Shown in pieces: positions 18,801 to 27,602 of a stretch of DNA of 64,000 bases (position 1 is its first letter; each line of letters begins with the position of its first letter). Both the position numbers and the translations under genes were made by a program. Under the pieces are notes generated by a model that was not told where the DNA came from, made no database searches, and saw only the letters and a program-made list of their open reading frames with translations. Source of the stretch: CAWJEL01 sp964647255 (GTDB taxonomy: Bacteria > Chloroflexota > Anaerolineae > CG2-30-64-16). The stretch spans positions 1 through 64,000 of the forward strand of contig CAZYGI010000013.1 of assembly GCA_964647255.1 (NCBI GenBank), in the 5' to 3' direction.

Positions 18801-21800
18801 CCGCTCGCCTTCAGAATCAGGCTTGGTCGCGGGGCGATATTGACCGGCGCATTGGCAAAGGTGAAGGCCGCGCCCTGGGCTGCGCCAAAAACGTTGCCCG
18901 TGCCGTTCCAGATCGCCTGGCCTGTCGCCAGTGCTTGCGCCTGATTGTTGTTAACCCGGATTGCCGCGATACCTGCAGTGACCGTCTGGCTCCAATTCGC
19001 GCCGAGCGTGTTCGCGTTGGTCCGGTTGAAGTTATCGAGCACCGGTAGAGAAGGCATGGCCCCGCCGCTGCCCAGCACGTGGAAAGTCAGGCCGTTGATC
19101 GTGCGCTGGCCGTTGGCTGCGGTGATCTTCAGTTGGTGCGGCCCGACAGGGGTGGACCCTGGCACGGTGACGGCGATCGAGCGATCGTTCCAAGACGTCA
19201 CCGGCAGGGCCGTAGCGTCGAGCGTGACCTGGCCGGCGCCTTGCGTGGCGCCGAAACCCTGTCCGGTAATCGTGAACGACCCGCTGCCGTTCACGTAGGG
19301 CCGCGAGACGGCGAAAATCTGCGGCGTGGCCGCATCCAGCGCGCAGCTTATGGGTTGATTGAACTGCGAACCCGGCAACTGGATCGTCACACCTACCTGC
19401 GTGGGCGCCAGGTCGGCCGGCACGAGCAGACCGGGGAAGGCCTCGAACTCCGCGGCGATGGTGCGGAACTGCGGGTTGTAGTTCAGGTTGAGGCGACCCG
19501 GGATGCCGGGATCGTTGCCGACGAACCGATACAGGTTGGCGCACACCCCCGAAGGTGTCGGGCAGTTGATGCGCGTGGTGGATGGCAGCAACACGTCGAA
19601 GAGGCCGTTATAGTCGGACTCGACGGTGTCAACCAGCCGATTGGCGTAGTCGTAGATGCCCACCGGCGCGAACGGAACGCCCGCCTTCTCGCCATAGGTC
19701 AACGACCTCGGATTGCTGGAGAAGTTCAGGTCGTCCACGATCAGACCCCAGAACCGGCCCGGGATCGGCACGTCGGTGAACAGGTTGAAGCCCGGCGCGG
19801 TCGAGCGCCCGTTGCTGACGGTCACCAGTTTCGTGGTGCACAGCGGCTTCTGCAGGCCTTCATACGGGCTGCCGCCCGCACCGGCAAAGTCGGGGTTGTC
19901 CACCGGCGCAGAGGCCGGCACCGTGATGCCGCCGGGGAGCGTGGTTGCCGGGTAACCATCGGTGCCAACGCCTGCCACGTCAACCGTGTGCAGCGGACCG
20001 ACGCAGGCTGCCGGCGGGATCTGCGGCACCCACTGGTCGCCCGAGAAGATGTTGATGTCCTCCTCTTTGGTCACCTGATACATCGGTCTGCCGAGGGCAT
20101 CATTAGGAATCTGCACGTCAACCAGGTAATCGCCGGGCGTCAGCGGGCTGAATGCGCCGCCGTTGCAGACCGGGTTGGCCGGGTCAGCGGCGTCCAGGGT
20201 GCCGCTGTAGCAGGCGTCGCCGAAGCCGTAGTTGCCGTCCACCGTGGCACCGAAGTTGGCGTCCGGGGTGCCCTGGTCCGTGGGATAGGCGCCGAACTGG
20301 TTGCTCATCAACGGACCTTCCAGACAGTCCGCATTCGGATCCGTGGGCAACACCTGCTGGTCGGCCGGATAGGTCAGCGGATCGCCGTCAACGTTGCGGG
20401 CCACACACCCCTTCGGCCGCTGCCAGTTCTCGGTGACGTAGACGTTCAGCAGCTTGCCCTTGGCAAAGGAGCCGTCCGGGGCAAGCTCATAGCGCCCGGT
20501 CGAATCACACGACGTTCCCGCATGGGTCCCGCAGATTACCGGGGCGTGCAGGTTGACGGTCAAGTTGGGGATGCCGGGCTGCCAGATCTCCACGAACGCG
20601 TAGCGCGGGTCCAGCTCGTTGCGGGTGGTGTCGTAGCTGACCGTACCGACGATGCCGCCGTTGGTGCCGGCCGCGTACTGCTTCACACCCCAGTCCAGGC
20701 GGCCGGAGAGGCCAATGATCGGCAGCACGCTGACGTCCACGCCGGCGCCGAGCACCGTGGTTTCGGTCGGCTGATTATCCGCCTGGTAGGTGACGCCGGT
20801 GGTGTGGTACAGGTCGCTGTACACTTCCTGCACCAGCCATTGCGTAATCGGATAAGCGTTCTCCATGTAGTAATAGCCGTTGGCGTCGGTGGTGACCGTG
20901 GTGGCGCCGCGATCCATCACCGAATTCTCGCGCTTCTTCATGGTGACCGGGAAGTTTGCCAGGCCCGGCTCGCCCGGGTCCATCTTGCCGTTTTCGTTGA
21001 GATCGTTGAAGACGTGACCCTCGATCTGGGTCCACCAGCCGGTCAAGGGCAGCACGCCCAGGTCAACTAGCTCCCCGTTGCTCACAGTGACATTGATCAG
21101 GTCGAGGATGTAATCCTGCGGCTCATCCCACCAAGTGAGGGTGTAGTTGCCATCCGGCACGTGTGGGATATCGAAGGTGCCGTCGGGGTTGCCCTGCCCC
21201 ACGTAAACGGCGGTGTCGCCGTTCGTCAGATCGGTGAGTGCGATCCAGGGGCGATCAATCGGCTTGTCGAGCTTCGCGCCCCTCAGGCCGCCCCAGATGG
21301 TGCCGGGCAGGCCCAGACCACCTGTTGTGGGGACGTAAACCTTGGTGGCCATCACCAGGCCCTTGATCTCGCCGGTGGCCGGGCTGGCGGGCAAGGCTGT
21401 CGGTTTCACAAACCCAAAGAAGATGGCGGGGTAAGGTTCCCCGGCGACGATAAACTCCGTGTCCAGGCCGGTCGCGCCTTCCATGACCCAGGCGTCCCAG
21501 TCATGGTTGCCTTCCAGGGTCGTGGTCTGGATCCAGGTCTGGCCATCGGGCGGAGTTGCCGAAAGAGCGTAGCGGTTGGGACCCACATTCGGGATCACCA
21601 AGTCGCCGTTCGCATCGCTGATGCAGTGGCCGCCTGTGCCGGGAATGGGGGTCGGGGTGTAGTCCGGCGGATTCAGGATGACGTTGCCGTTCACATCCAT
21701 CTCGTATTGCGTGCACAACGGGTTGCCAAACACGTCGGTGGTCACCTCGCCGAGATAATCGGCAATGTGGCCGACGAAGCCGGGCAGGCCGTGCTCGGCC

Positions 21801-22456
21801 GGCTCATCCGGCCCGCTGTTGACGGGCGAAGTATCTTCGAAGATCCGCGCGCGAATCGTGGCGGTGGGCAGCGGATTGGGCTGCAGCTCCACGGTCACGG
21901 GGCCGCTGAGCGGCACCGTGAAATGTGCGCCGTCCAGCTTGTAGCCGCTGGCCATGACCGAAATCAAATACCTGCCGTTAGGCAGGTTGATGGCGGGATT
22001 CGTCCCGTTGAAGTCATCCTGGTTGCCTTCGGCGTAGATCGGGCTCGAACCCGGCACGCCGGCGATCGAGGTCCATTGACAGGTGCCAGGGTAACCCGGA
22101 TTAGAAGGTGAGCACGCGCCCCCCTGGTCCGTGGCGTTGGCGCGCTGGGTTGTCGTGCCGGTGTTATCAATGTTAATGATGTACTTGTATGCCGTGACGG
22201 CAGCGCCCTTCGCTACACCCACGCCGCCAAAGGCGCGCGGCTCGGTTCGGGCGCTGATGACATTCAGGTCAAGAATATTTGTGGTTGCTTCCGGGCCAAG
22301 CTGGGCGTTGGCCAGAGGCTGGGCCAGGGCCGTTGACGTCGGGCCGGGCGCTTGCAGACCGAGCGCGGACAACAGCAAGCCGAGGATCAACAACAAGCGC
22401 GCCGAGCTGCTCAACCTCGAGTGGGGCCTGACAAACCTGACATGAGTGAAATGCAT
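15824..22456 (-). CDS. Giant (2,210-residue) secreted multidomain protein: SdrD/CnaB-like, IPT/TIG, beta-helix, Fn3
   Basis: The start at MHFTHVRF has a GGAGGG site five bases upstream and a signal peptide; the open frame further upstream is ignored. In order: carboxypeptidase-regulatory/CnaB-like segments, one with GHVFNDLNENGKMDPGEPG (SdrD B type); an IPT/TIG domain (FTITGQGFGATQGAGQVTL, about residue 1050); a Ca-independent jelly-roll-like stretch; a right-handed beta-helix (about 1350-1880, with repeated NNxIxxN turns); an Fn3 domain (about 1920-2030); and two near-identical 70-residue C-terminal repeats with FEFWLPAISFGTNF and YEFWLPAISFGTNF. No enzyme motif was recognised. It is likely a large adhesin or scaffold. 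It is first in the minus-strand block leading to the three MCO-fold genes. Confidence 0.8.
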   Translation of the reverse strand: MHFTHVRFVRPHSRLSSSARLLLILGLLLSALGLQAPGPTSTALAQPLANAQLGPEATTNILDLNVISARTEPRAFGGVGVAKGAAVTAYKYIINIDNTGTTTQRANATDQGGACSPSNPGYPGTCQWTSIAGVPGSSPIYAEGNQDDFNGTNPAINLPNGRYLISVMASGYKLDGAHFTVPLSGPVTVELQPNPLPTATIRARIFEDTSPVNSGPDEPAEHGLPGFVGHIADYLGEVTTDVFGNPLCTQYEMDVNGNVILNPPDYTPTPIPGTGGHCISDANGDLVIPNVGPNRYALSATPPDGQTWIQTTTLEGNHDWDAWVMEGATGLDTEFIVAGEPYPAIFFGFVKPTALPASPATGEIKGLVMATKVYVPTTGGLGLPGTIWGGLRGAKLDKPIDRPWIALTDLTNGDTAVYVGQGNPDGTFDIPHVPDGNYTLTWWDEPQDYILDLINVTVSNGELVDLGVLPLTGWWTQIEGHVFNDLNENGKMDPGEPGLANFPVTMKKRENSVMDRGATTVTTDANGYYYMENAYPITQWLVQEVYSDLYHTTGVTYQADNQPTETTVLGAGVDVSVLPIIGLSGRLDWGVKQYAAGTNGGIVGTVSYDTTRNELDPRYAFVEIWQPGIPNLTVNLHAPVICGTHAGTSCDSTGRYELAPDGSFAKGKLLNVYVTENWQRPKGCVARNVDGDPLTYPADQQVLPTDPNADCLEGPLMSNQFGAYPTDQGTPDANFGATVDGNYGFGDACYSGTLDAADPANPVCNGGAFSPLTPGDYLVDVQIPNDALGRPMYQVTKEEDINIFSGDQWVPQIPPAACVGPLHTVDVAGVGTDGYPATTLPGGITVPASAPVDNPDFAGAGGSPYEGLQKPLCTTKLVTVSNGRSTAPGFNLFTDVPIPGRFWGLIVDDLNFSSNPRSLTYGEKAGVPFAPVGIYDYANRLVDTVESDYNGLFDVLLPSTTRINCPTPSGVCANLYRFVGNDPGIPGRLNLNYNPQFRTIAAEFEAFPGLLVPADLAPTQVGVTIQLPGSQFNQPISCALDAATPQIFAVSRPYVNGSGSFTITGQGFGATQGAGQVTLDATALPVTSWNDRSIAVTVPGSTPVGPHQLKITAANGQRTINGLTFHVLGSGGAMPSLPVLDNFNRTNANTLGANWSQTVTAGIAAIRVNNNQAQALATGQAIWNGTGNVFGAAQGAAFTFANAPVNIAPRPSLILKASGGTAASPNNYIVVTYQSPSVVVATTTNAGGTLTTRGTFAATFASGDTLTAAAYGDGSVYVFKTTGATTTLLGSVAIPTIGTGAWTQGTGGGRIGMQLPIGQRVDNFSGGTVTTAPPGAAYQPNVYEVGPGKPYSPTDPDPSLARHAIQRALNAAAASAGNDLVVVYPGIPDPDPRVNPRGAYYENLIMTTPVKLQGVGPGGVYPDGTRVPGSIVDGGAFGGDSVVATDWYTTILGLTWDGNQNIFDGAVVSIFTHDGAFTAGYPGSIDGFDLRGGDQQGFPGNLNVIGGGITGLPANLVTQGGAIFANGYARNLQITNNVVENNGGAYGTIRLGTPDLPAPNTSSHNENVRIANNRVIANAGTNLAGGIGLFAGADAYEVAYNDICGNFSAEYGGGLTVYGLSPNGKIHHNRIYFDRSYDEGGGVMIAGELPASTTALSPGTGPADIFDNLIQANLGNDDGGGLRFLMAGNFPFNVYNNMIVNNVSTHEGGGISLNDAPNVRVYNNTIMKNITTATALTSNGLPAPAGLSTSANSTLLQATLPSGAPRWSNPLVFNNIFWDNRAGTRAGATVIGLGIAGDVTPINHWDLADADGIGLLSPTNSILQVTAGTNASPTNKVGTDPNVALPYNSSVGFSPWRTNPNFVSAIMVGVDLAPNLLSNYRIQSGSPAVDAGAAAAGGVNAPSDDIDGILRPQGAGFDMSANEVWTLPPQAPVVTISRSGSNAVLNWAAVTLDTGGGATVVTSYQVFRSTSPYFAPDVNTLWATVLTPGFTDTGVVGNVGLVNYYYVVRAMNAGGPSVNSNRVGVFNFGLTPGVGAVEYLNQIALPLEVLAQLPNAQALAAYIGAGVTQVLHWDPASQTFEFWLPAISFGTNFNLQTGQAYWVQLDNTGPSVVSFLGGVPTAGALHFSLIGASPNCLLNNIMLPLDQATITTAGALSASVTQVDQALHWDALSQTYEFWLPAISFGTNFTTEIGHPYQLCLAAGAPAQWP

Positions 22457-22866
22457 GTATCCCTCCGTTTCCCTGGAATTGCTGTCCGACTTACTGAACC
22501 GACAACGACGCGGAAATCGCCGCCAGTCACACAAACACGGGAGGACCTCGCCTTCCGCCAATCTGGGCTCCCAGAGGCCTGATGGTGACCCTGCCTTACG
22601 ATAACATGGAAGCGTACGGCGGGCGTCCCGCCGAAGAATGACCCGTTTCTCCCACTTAAGTCTCATTCCCGATGAGCCGTAGGAGGGTTGCGGCCACCCT
22701 CACCGGAGGTCTATACTGAAACCGACTCTCGATGTTTTGTAGACTTCGAAGGTCTCCGCGATAGCTGGGGTTCGGCCTTCGCGGAGTTAGCCATCGAACA
22801 ACGTTCACTGGGGCGAATGCAGAAAGTCCTGGCGACTCCAGCGTATCTTGATGGAGGAGGAGGAGC
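22457..22866. promoter_or_regulatory. Divergent intergenic region (410 bp)
   Basis: This gap separates the minus-strand giant surface gene from the plus-strand small membrane protein and must hold both promoters. I see no convincing -35/-10 pair. An inverted repeat, CTCCGCGA (22754-22761) with TCGCGGAG (22779-22786), lies on the side of the plus-strand gene. It could be an operator or a leader hairpin. Confidence 0.35.
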
Positions 22867-23253
22867 ATGCGCAGCATTTCAAGAGCCAAGACGGGGCTCG
22901 GTGTCATCGTAATCCTGGGGATCGGCTTGATCCATGTGGTGCTCGCCGCCGGGGAGTTCGCAGAGGCGGCCTACCTGGGTCTGATGTTCGTCGCCTGCGG
23001 CGCGGCCTCGGTTGTGGCAGCCTTCGGAATCTACCGGGGCGCGCAATTGTGGGGCTGGGGGTTGGGCTTGCTTCTTGCCGTCGGTGCCTTCGTCGGCTAC
23101 ATCTTGAGCCGGACGGTGGGTCTGCCCGGGATGGAGGTGGAGGAGTGGCTGCTTCCTGCGGGGATCCTCTCACTCGTGCTGGAGATGATCTTCATCGGTC
23201 TCTATGGGTGGACACGCACAGAACAACCGCGGATAACCGGAAGCCCATCCTGA
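22867..23253 (+). CDS. Small integral membrane protein, unknown function
   Basis: The 128-residue product has four predicted transmembrane helices (GLGVIVILGIGLIHVVLAAG, YLGLMFVACGAASVVAAFG, LWGWGLGLLLAVGAFVGYIL and WLLPAGILSLVLEMIFIGLYG). A strong GGAGGAGGAGG site lies directly upstream, which supports the ATG. I do not recognise a named family; small four-helix proteins of this kind occur widely in Chloroflexota and Actinobacteria. It is a single gene between the secreted block and the signalling genes. Confidence 0.65.
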   Translation: MRSISRAKTGLGVIVILGIGLIHVVLAAGEFAEAAYLGLMFVACGAASVVAAFGIYRGAQLWGWGLGLLLAVGAFVGYILSRTVGLPGMEVEEWLLPAGILSLVLEMIFIGLYGWTRTEQPRITGSPS

Positions 23254-23410
23254 AGGATAACAGGGTCACTTAATTCTCGCACTCATGGCCCCACCCCCCT
23301 GGTCTCCACCCCGAACAGGGTGGGAAGGGGATGGCGGGAAGTCCTCCGCTCCGCTGGTATCGGAGGTTGAATGGGTTGCGTGTCCATTCGAAGAAGCGAC
23401 TTATCTCTGC

Positions 23411-23797
23411 CTATTCTTTCCCCTCAACAGAGCTCGTCTGGCTAACCTGCCGAATCGCAGCAAGCAACATCGCGATTGGCATAGACTTGACGATGAACGC
23501 CGTCGCGCCTGCTTCCTGCGCACGCGCACGCGTGCGTGCGTCGTCGTACATGGTCGAAATGATGATTGCGGTTCCAGGCAGCATCATATGTAGTTCCTTT
23601 GTTGCTGCTATCCCATCCATGCGCGGCATGTCCACATCCATCAGCACAACATCAGGACGAAGCAGTGGCGCCAGGACGAGCGCCGCCTCCCCACTGACCG
23701 CCTCCCCAATCACTACCAGATCCACTTCCGCGTCCAGCCGCATGTGCAAACCTTTGCGCACATCCAGTTGATCCTCAACAATCAAGAGTCGAATCAT
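23411..23797 (-). CDS. Single-domain response regulator (receiver only)
   Basis: The start is taken at MIRLLIVEDQ, six codons inside the longest frame, because the canonical receiver begins there. The acidic pair is in VEDQ, the phospho-acceptor is Asp54 in VLMDVDMP, and the conserved Lys is in FIVKSMP. The whole 128-residue chain is the receiver, with no HTH or output domain, so it acts through protein contact or as a phosphate sink. It is divergent from the NarL-type regulator and could be a third partner of the kinase encoded at 24744-27212. Confidence 0.88.
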   Translation of the reverse strand: MIRLLIVEDQLDVRKGLHMRLDAEVDLVVIGEAVSGEAALVLAPLLRPDVVLMDVDMPRMDGIAATKELHMMLPGTAIIISTMYDDARTRARAQEAGATAFIVKSMPIAMLLAAIRQVSQTSSVEGKE

Positions 23798-23847
23798 CGT
23801 TGCTCCGTTCAACATTGCCCGGGCGGCACGGATGGTCCACGCGGTTG

Positions 23848-23856
23848 TGGTATAAT
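23848..23856 (+). promoter_or_regulatory. Extended -10 promoter for the NarL-type regulator
   Basis: TGG immediately precedes TATAAT (23851-23856), which gives an extended -10 element in the gap between the two divergent regulator genes. No good -35 is seen at 17 bp. The long leader to the ATG at 24017 is unexplained. Confidence 0.45.
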
Positions 23857-24016
23857 ACTGGTCTGCCAGGGATCATGTTAGCGTTGCTGGACAAACTGAT
23901 CATCGCCCAGCAGCAGCATAGCATCCCACATAAGTTTACACATCGGGACGAGGAGCGATTCATCCCTCACGCTTTGGAACAACGCGCGCCTCACTCGGAA
24001 GTATCAGGAGAGCTGC

Positions 24017-24652
24017 ATGGGAATCCGCGTAATAATCGCAGATGATCACAGCATCGTGCGCCAGGGATTGCGCATGTTTCTTGGCTCTGACCCGGAGCTC
24101 GAAATCATCGGGGAGGCGCGTGATGGCGCCGAGGCGGTTGCCCTGACGCACCGACTTCATCCCGACGTTGTCTTGATGGACTTGTTGATGCCCGTCATGG
24201 ACGGCATCAGTGCCATTGCGGTCATCCGGCGCGAGCTGCCCGCTACCGAAGTCGTGGCGCTGACCAGTGTCCTAGATGATGGCGCGGTCGTTGATGCGAT
24301 ACGAGCGGGTGCTATCGGCTATCTGCTTAAGGACACCGATTCACACGAACTGCGCCGGACCATCAAGGCCGCGGCAGCCGGCCAGATCCAGCTATCACCG
24401 CAGGTGGCTGCACGCCTGGTGCACGAGATCCGCACACCGGAGACGAGCGCTGAGCCGCTCACCGAACGAGAGACGGATGTGCTGCGACTGTTGGCGCAGG
24501 GACAGTCCAACAAGGAAATTGGCCGCGCGTTGCATATCACCGAGCAGACTGTCAAGACGCACGTCAGCCACGTCTTGGACAAACTGGGCGTGCCCAGCCG
24601 CACCCAGGCCGCGCTCTACGCGATTCGCATTGGCCTGGTATCTGCCGATTGA
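24017..24652 (+). CDS. NarL/LuxR-type response regulator
   Basis: The 211-residue protein has an N-terminal receiver (ADDH acidic pocket, phospho-acceptor Asp55 in VLMDLLMP, Lys in GYLLKD) and a C-terminal LuxR-type HTH (LTERETDVLRLLAQGQSNKE, then VKTHVSHVLDKLG). It should bind DNA as a dimer once phosphorylated. The histidine kinase gene begins 91 bp downstream on the same strand, and the kinase has the HisKA_3-type dimerisation domain that normally pairs with NarL-type regulators. Target genes are unknown; the eCIS operon starting 3.2 kb downstream is a candidate by proximity only. Confidence 0.95.
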   Translation: MGIRVIIADDHSIVRQGLRMFLGSDPELEIIGEARDGAEAVALTHRLHPDVVLMDLLMPVMDGISAIAVIRRELPATEVVALTSVLDDGAVVDAIRAGAIGYLLKDTDSHELRRTIKAAAAGQIQLSPQVAARLVHEIRTPETSAEPLTERETDVLRLLAQGQSNKEIGRALHITEQTVKTHVSHVLDKLGVPSRTQAALYAIRIGLVSAD

Positions 24653-24743
24653 CACGCCGCCGCGCCCTCCCCCGATTTCGATCCGCATGGGTCTCTCGCC
24701 CTCAGCGGAACCCCGATCTGCATCCGAATCAAGGATGACCTCC

Positions 24744-27212
24744 ATGAACAGACCGCTTCTCCGAGATGTCCTGGGCCCGATCATGCTGGCGGGTGGGTTT
24801 ATCCTGTCGGATCTACTCGCGGATCGCGTGGCCGATGCGTCGCACGGCTTCGATCTGCCACACCTTATCCTGAGCGCATCGGTGCTGTTGATCTCTCTCC
24901 TTGTGGTGAATCGGGCCGCACGGATCCACCGCCGCACAGAAGCCGCCTTGATCCAAGCGTGTGATGAGCTAGATGAGGGGATGCGCGAACGCACGACTGA
25001 ACTTGAGCGGGCTAACGCGGCGCTGCAGGCAGAGATCGGCGAGCGCAAGCGCATTGAGCTGGCGCTGCGGACAAGCGAGGAGACAGCCCAGGCGCTGATG
25101 AATGCCTCGCCCGAGTCTGCGGTGCTCTTCGATGCCCAAGGCGTTGTCCTGGCATCCAACCAGACCCTCACACGAAGGTTGGGCGTCTCTCCCGAGCGAT
25201 TGATTGGTTCCCTGGTTTTTGACTTTTACCCACCGGATGCGGCGGCAACCAGAAGGGCCCAACTCAACGCCATCTTACAGTCCGGTCAATCTCTGCATTT
25301 TGTTGATGAACTGGATGGCAGGACGTTCGATAATTATGTTTCGCCTGTCTTTGATGCCCAGGGCAGGATCATCAGGCTTGCCGCCTTCGGCCATGATATT
25401 ACCGAACGCTTGCAGTCGGAGGCGCTGCTGCGGAAGACGATCGAACGCCTGGAGCTTACGCAAGCCGCCGCAGGAGCCGGGACATGGGATTGGGATATCT
25501 CCACCGGCCGCTTCACGTGGTCGTCAAAGATGTTCGAACTCTTCGGCCTGGATGAACGGACCGCGGACGCCTCGCTTGAGGTCTGGCAATCTGTGCTGCA
25601 TCCCGACGACCGCGAGATGGCCGAGAGGCGGATGACTCTGGCGTTGGAGCAGCACTGCGACCTGGTGAGCGAATATCGGATCGTCCTGCCAGATGGAAAC
25701 AGCCGCTGGATCAGTGCACTGGGAAAGGGTAGCTATGATACCCAGGACCAGCCCATCCGCATGAGTGGAATCTGCCTCGACATCACCGATCGCATGCGCG
25801 CCGAGGCTAGAATCCAGCACCTGTCCTCTTTTCCGCAGTTGAACCCCAACCCTGTCCTGGAAGTAAGCGCCGATGGGACGATCACGTTCCGCAATCCTGG
25901 AGCCGTGAAAATCTTAGAAGAGCTCGGCCTGGGGGACGATGCTCGCGTATTCCTGCCCGGCGACATGGAAGCGATCCTGGAGTATCTAATGCAGGGCAGG
26001 GAAGCTCACTTCTTGCGCGAAGTGCAACTGGGTGGCGCGATCTTTGCCGAGTCAGTTATCGTGATCCCATCCTCCGGCGTGGTGCGCCTTTATGGCTTCG
26101 AAATCACCCAGCGCGTGCGTGCAGAAGCGGCGCTGCGTGTGAGCGAGGAGAAGTACCGTCTGCTCTTCGAGAACATGGCAGAGGGCTTCGCACTGTACGA
26201 ACTGCTGTATGATGAACAGGGCAACCCGGCGGATTGGCGGATCCTGGAGGTGAACGCCGCCTATGAGCACCATACCGGCGTTGCCCGCGACCGCATTGTG
26301 GGCAGACGCATCAGCGAGATCTTCCCTGCTGCGCTGCTTGAGTATTTGCCGCGCTTCGCGGCCGTGGTCGCCACTCAGAGGCCTTCCGAGATTGAGACGT
26401 ACGCAACAGCCATCGGCCGCCATCAGCGCGTCAGCACATTCCCCGCAGGCGGTCAGCGCTTTGCCAGCATTATCGAAGACATCACCAAGCGCAAGCAGTC
26501 GGCAGAAGCGTTGCTCTCGGCGCAAGCCGCGCTCGCCGTGAACGCTCAGCGACAAAGCGCACTGGAGGAACGGCAGCGCCTGGCGCGCGAGCTGCACGAC
26601 TCGGTCTCGCAGACGCTCTACGGCATCTCGCTGGGCGTGCATACCGCGCTGACCCTGTTCGACACGAATAGAGCCAAGGTGCTGGAGGCGTTGAACTACA
26701 CGCTCTCCTTGGCCCATGGCGGACTTGCGGAAATGCGCGCCCTGATCTTCGAACTGCGACCTGAGTCACTGGAAATGGACGGTCTGGCGGTTGCACTAAC
26801 CAGGCAGGCTGAGGTCGTGCGGGCTCGCCAGGACGTCGAAGTTGAGCTGAGCCTGTGTGATGAACCGGACGTGCCGCTTGAAGTCAAAGAGGCGGTGTAT
26901 CGCATCGCCCAGGAGGCGCTCCAAAACGCGATCAAGCACGCGCATGCCGACCGGATGACCATCCGCCTGACGCGCGAGCCGGATGGTCTCAGGCTCGAAA
27001 TTCACGACAACGGCATCGGCTTTGACCCCACGGCCACATATCCCGGGCACTTGGGACTGCGCTCGATGCGCGAGCGCGCTGCAAAAGTGGGCGGCACACT
27101 GGACATCGTCAGTGCTCCGAACCACGGCGCGCAAATCTGGGTGCACATCCCTGTTACCGCTCCGTCCCACGCTGACGCGCCCATCCCGGAAGCTGGTCTG
27201 ACAGGGATGTGA
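24744..27212 (+). CDS. Membrane histidine kinase with several PAS domains (HisKA_3 type)
   Basis: I chose the ATG at 24744 (MNRPLLRDVL) because an AAGGATGA site precedes it; the longer open frame reads through the upstream regulator in another frame. Order: two transmembrane helices (PIMLAGGFILSDLLADR and LILSASVLLISLLVV); a short coiled coil; at least three PAS domains (starting near LRTSEETAQALMNASPE, LELTQAAAGAGTWDWDIS and LRVSEEKYRLLFENMAEG); then the H-box ERQRLARELHDSVSQTL with His618; and an HATPase with N-box EALQNAIKHAHA and G-box HDNGIGFD. All catalytic motifs are intact. PAS domains suggest sensing of a small ligand, redox or light signal. The 822-residue product pairs with the NarL-type regulator just upstream. 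Confidence 0.93.
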   Translation: MNRPLLRDVLGPIMLAGGFILSDLLADRVADASHGFDLPHLILSASVLLISLLVVNRAARIHRRTEAALIQACDELDEGMRERTTELERANAALQAEIGERKRIELALRTSEETAQALMNASPESAVLFDAQGVVLASNQTLTRRLGVSPERLIGSLVFDFYPPDAAATRRAQLNAILQSGQSLHFVDELDGRTFDNYVSPVFDAQGRIIRLAAFGHDITERLQSEALLRKTIERLELTQAAAGAGTWDWDISTGRFTWSSKMFELFGLDERTADASLEVWQSVLHPDDREMAERRMTLALEQHCDLVSEYRIVLPDGNSRWISALGKGSYDTQDQPIRMSGICLDITDRMRAEARIQHLSSFPQLNPNPVLEVSADGTITFRNPGAVKILEELGLGDDARVFLPGDMEAILEYLMQGREAHFLREVQLGGAIFAESVIVIPSSGVVRLYGFEITQRVRAEAALRVSEEKYRLLFENMAEGFALYELLYDEQGNPADWRILEVNAAYEHHTGVARDRIVGRRISEIFPAALLEYLPRFAAVVATQRPSEIETYATAIGRHQRVSTFPAGGQRFASIIEDITKRKQSAEALLSAQAALAVNAQRQSALEERQRLARELHDSVSQTLYGISLGVHTALTLFDTNRAKVLEALNYTLSLAHGGLAEMRALIFELRPESLEMDGLAVALTRQAEVVRARQDVEVELSLCDEPDVPLEVKEAVYRIAQEALQNAIKHAHADRMTIRLTREPDGLRLEIHDNGIGFDPTATYPGHLGLRSMRERAAKVGGTLDIVSAPNHGAQIWVHIPVTAPSHADAPIPEAGLTGM

Positions 27213-27235
27213 GGCCGTGAGCCTCCGGTCTTGGC

Positions 27236-27312
27236 CGCATACGGTGGCGCCGCGCAACCGCGATGTAGGCCTCCAGTCGCGGGTTGAGATCAGCGACGAT
27301 GTTACTGCCGGA
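27236..27312 (-). pseudogene. Internal fragment of a PLD-family gene (relic)
   Basis: On the minus strand this reads SNIVADLNPRLEAYIAVARR, matching SNVTADPNPRLLAYIAAARR of the intact protein encoded at 54910-56835. The reading frame then shifts: the expected GATVRV continues in a different frame as RGATVCG. It is out of order relative to the C-terminal relic at 27520-27602, so at least two broken copies are juxtaposed here. Confidence 0.75.
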
Positions 27313-27519
27313 ACGCCGATCCAGTCATCTGCCGCGGGCGACCAAGGACGCTGCAACACCTGCGAGGTCGGCCAGCGCCGATCCACAAACGCGACCCACG
27401 CCGGTGGACGCCCGGCGCTGCGCCCTTTCGCCGCGATTTCGATCGCCGAGCGCGCCGCGGCCAGATGCTTAACCGGTGCTCTAGCGGCTCCCAAAGAACC
27501 GCTCATGCACCCGATCCTT
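27313..27519. other. Spacer between PLD relics
   Basis: No gene is supported. The minus strand has an open stretch beginning MSGSLGAARAP and running through AFVDRRWP and WIGVPAV. It looks protein-like but continues antisense into the kinase gene and has no recognised family. It may be more pseudogene debris. Confidence 0.3.
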
Positions 27520-27602
27520 TCACGGCGTCACATCCCAGTCGTACCAGAACACGTCCGCCAGGTAGCGGTAAGCCGCATCCGAACCCACCAGCAGCACCAT
27601 CT
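27520..27602 (-). repeat. Left copy of the 83-bp direct repeat (PLD 3' end) bracketing the eCIS island
   Basis: This 83-bp segment matches 54910-54992 at 81 of 83 positions in the same orientation. On the minus strand it reads VLLVGSDAAYRY, LADVFWYDWDVTP and a stop, exactly the last residues of the intact PLD gene. Identity stops abruptly on both sides. The pair encloses the whole injection-system cluster. Confidence 0.85.

Noticed and set aside
17339..21070. Long plus-strand open frames (569 and 663 residues)
   Set aside because: They are antisense to the giant surface protein and full of Arg/Val/Gly shadow composition.
24276..24743. N-terminal extension of the histidine kinase
   Set aside because: The open frame overlaps the NarL-type regulator in another frame; the ribosome site and conserved start support 24744.
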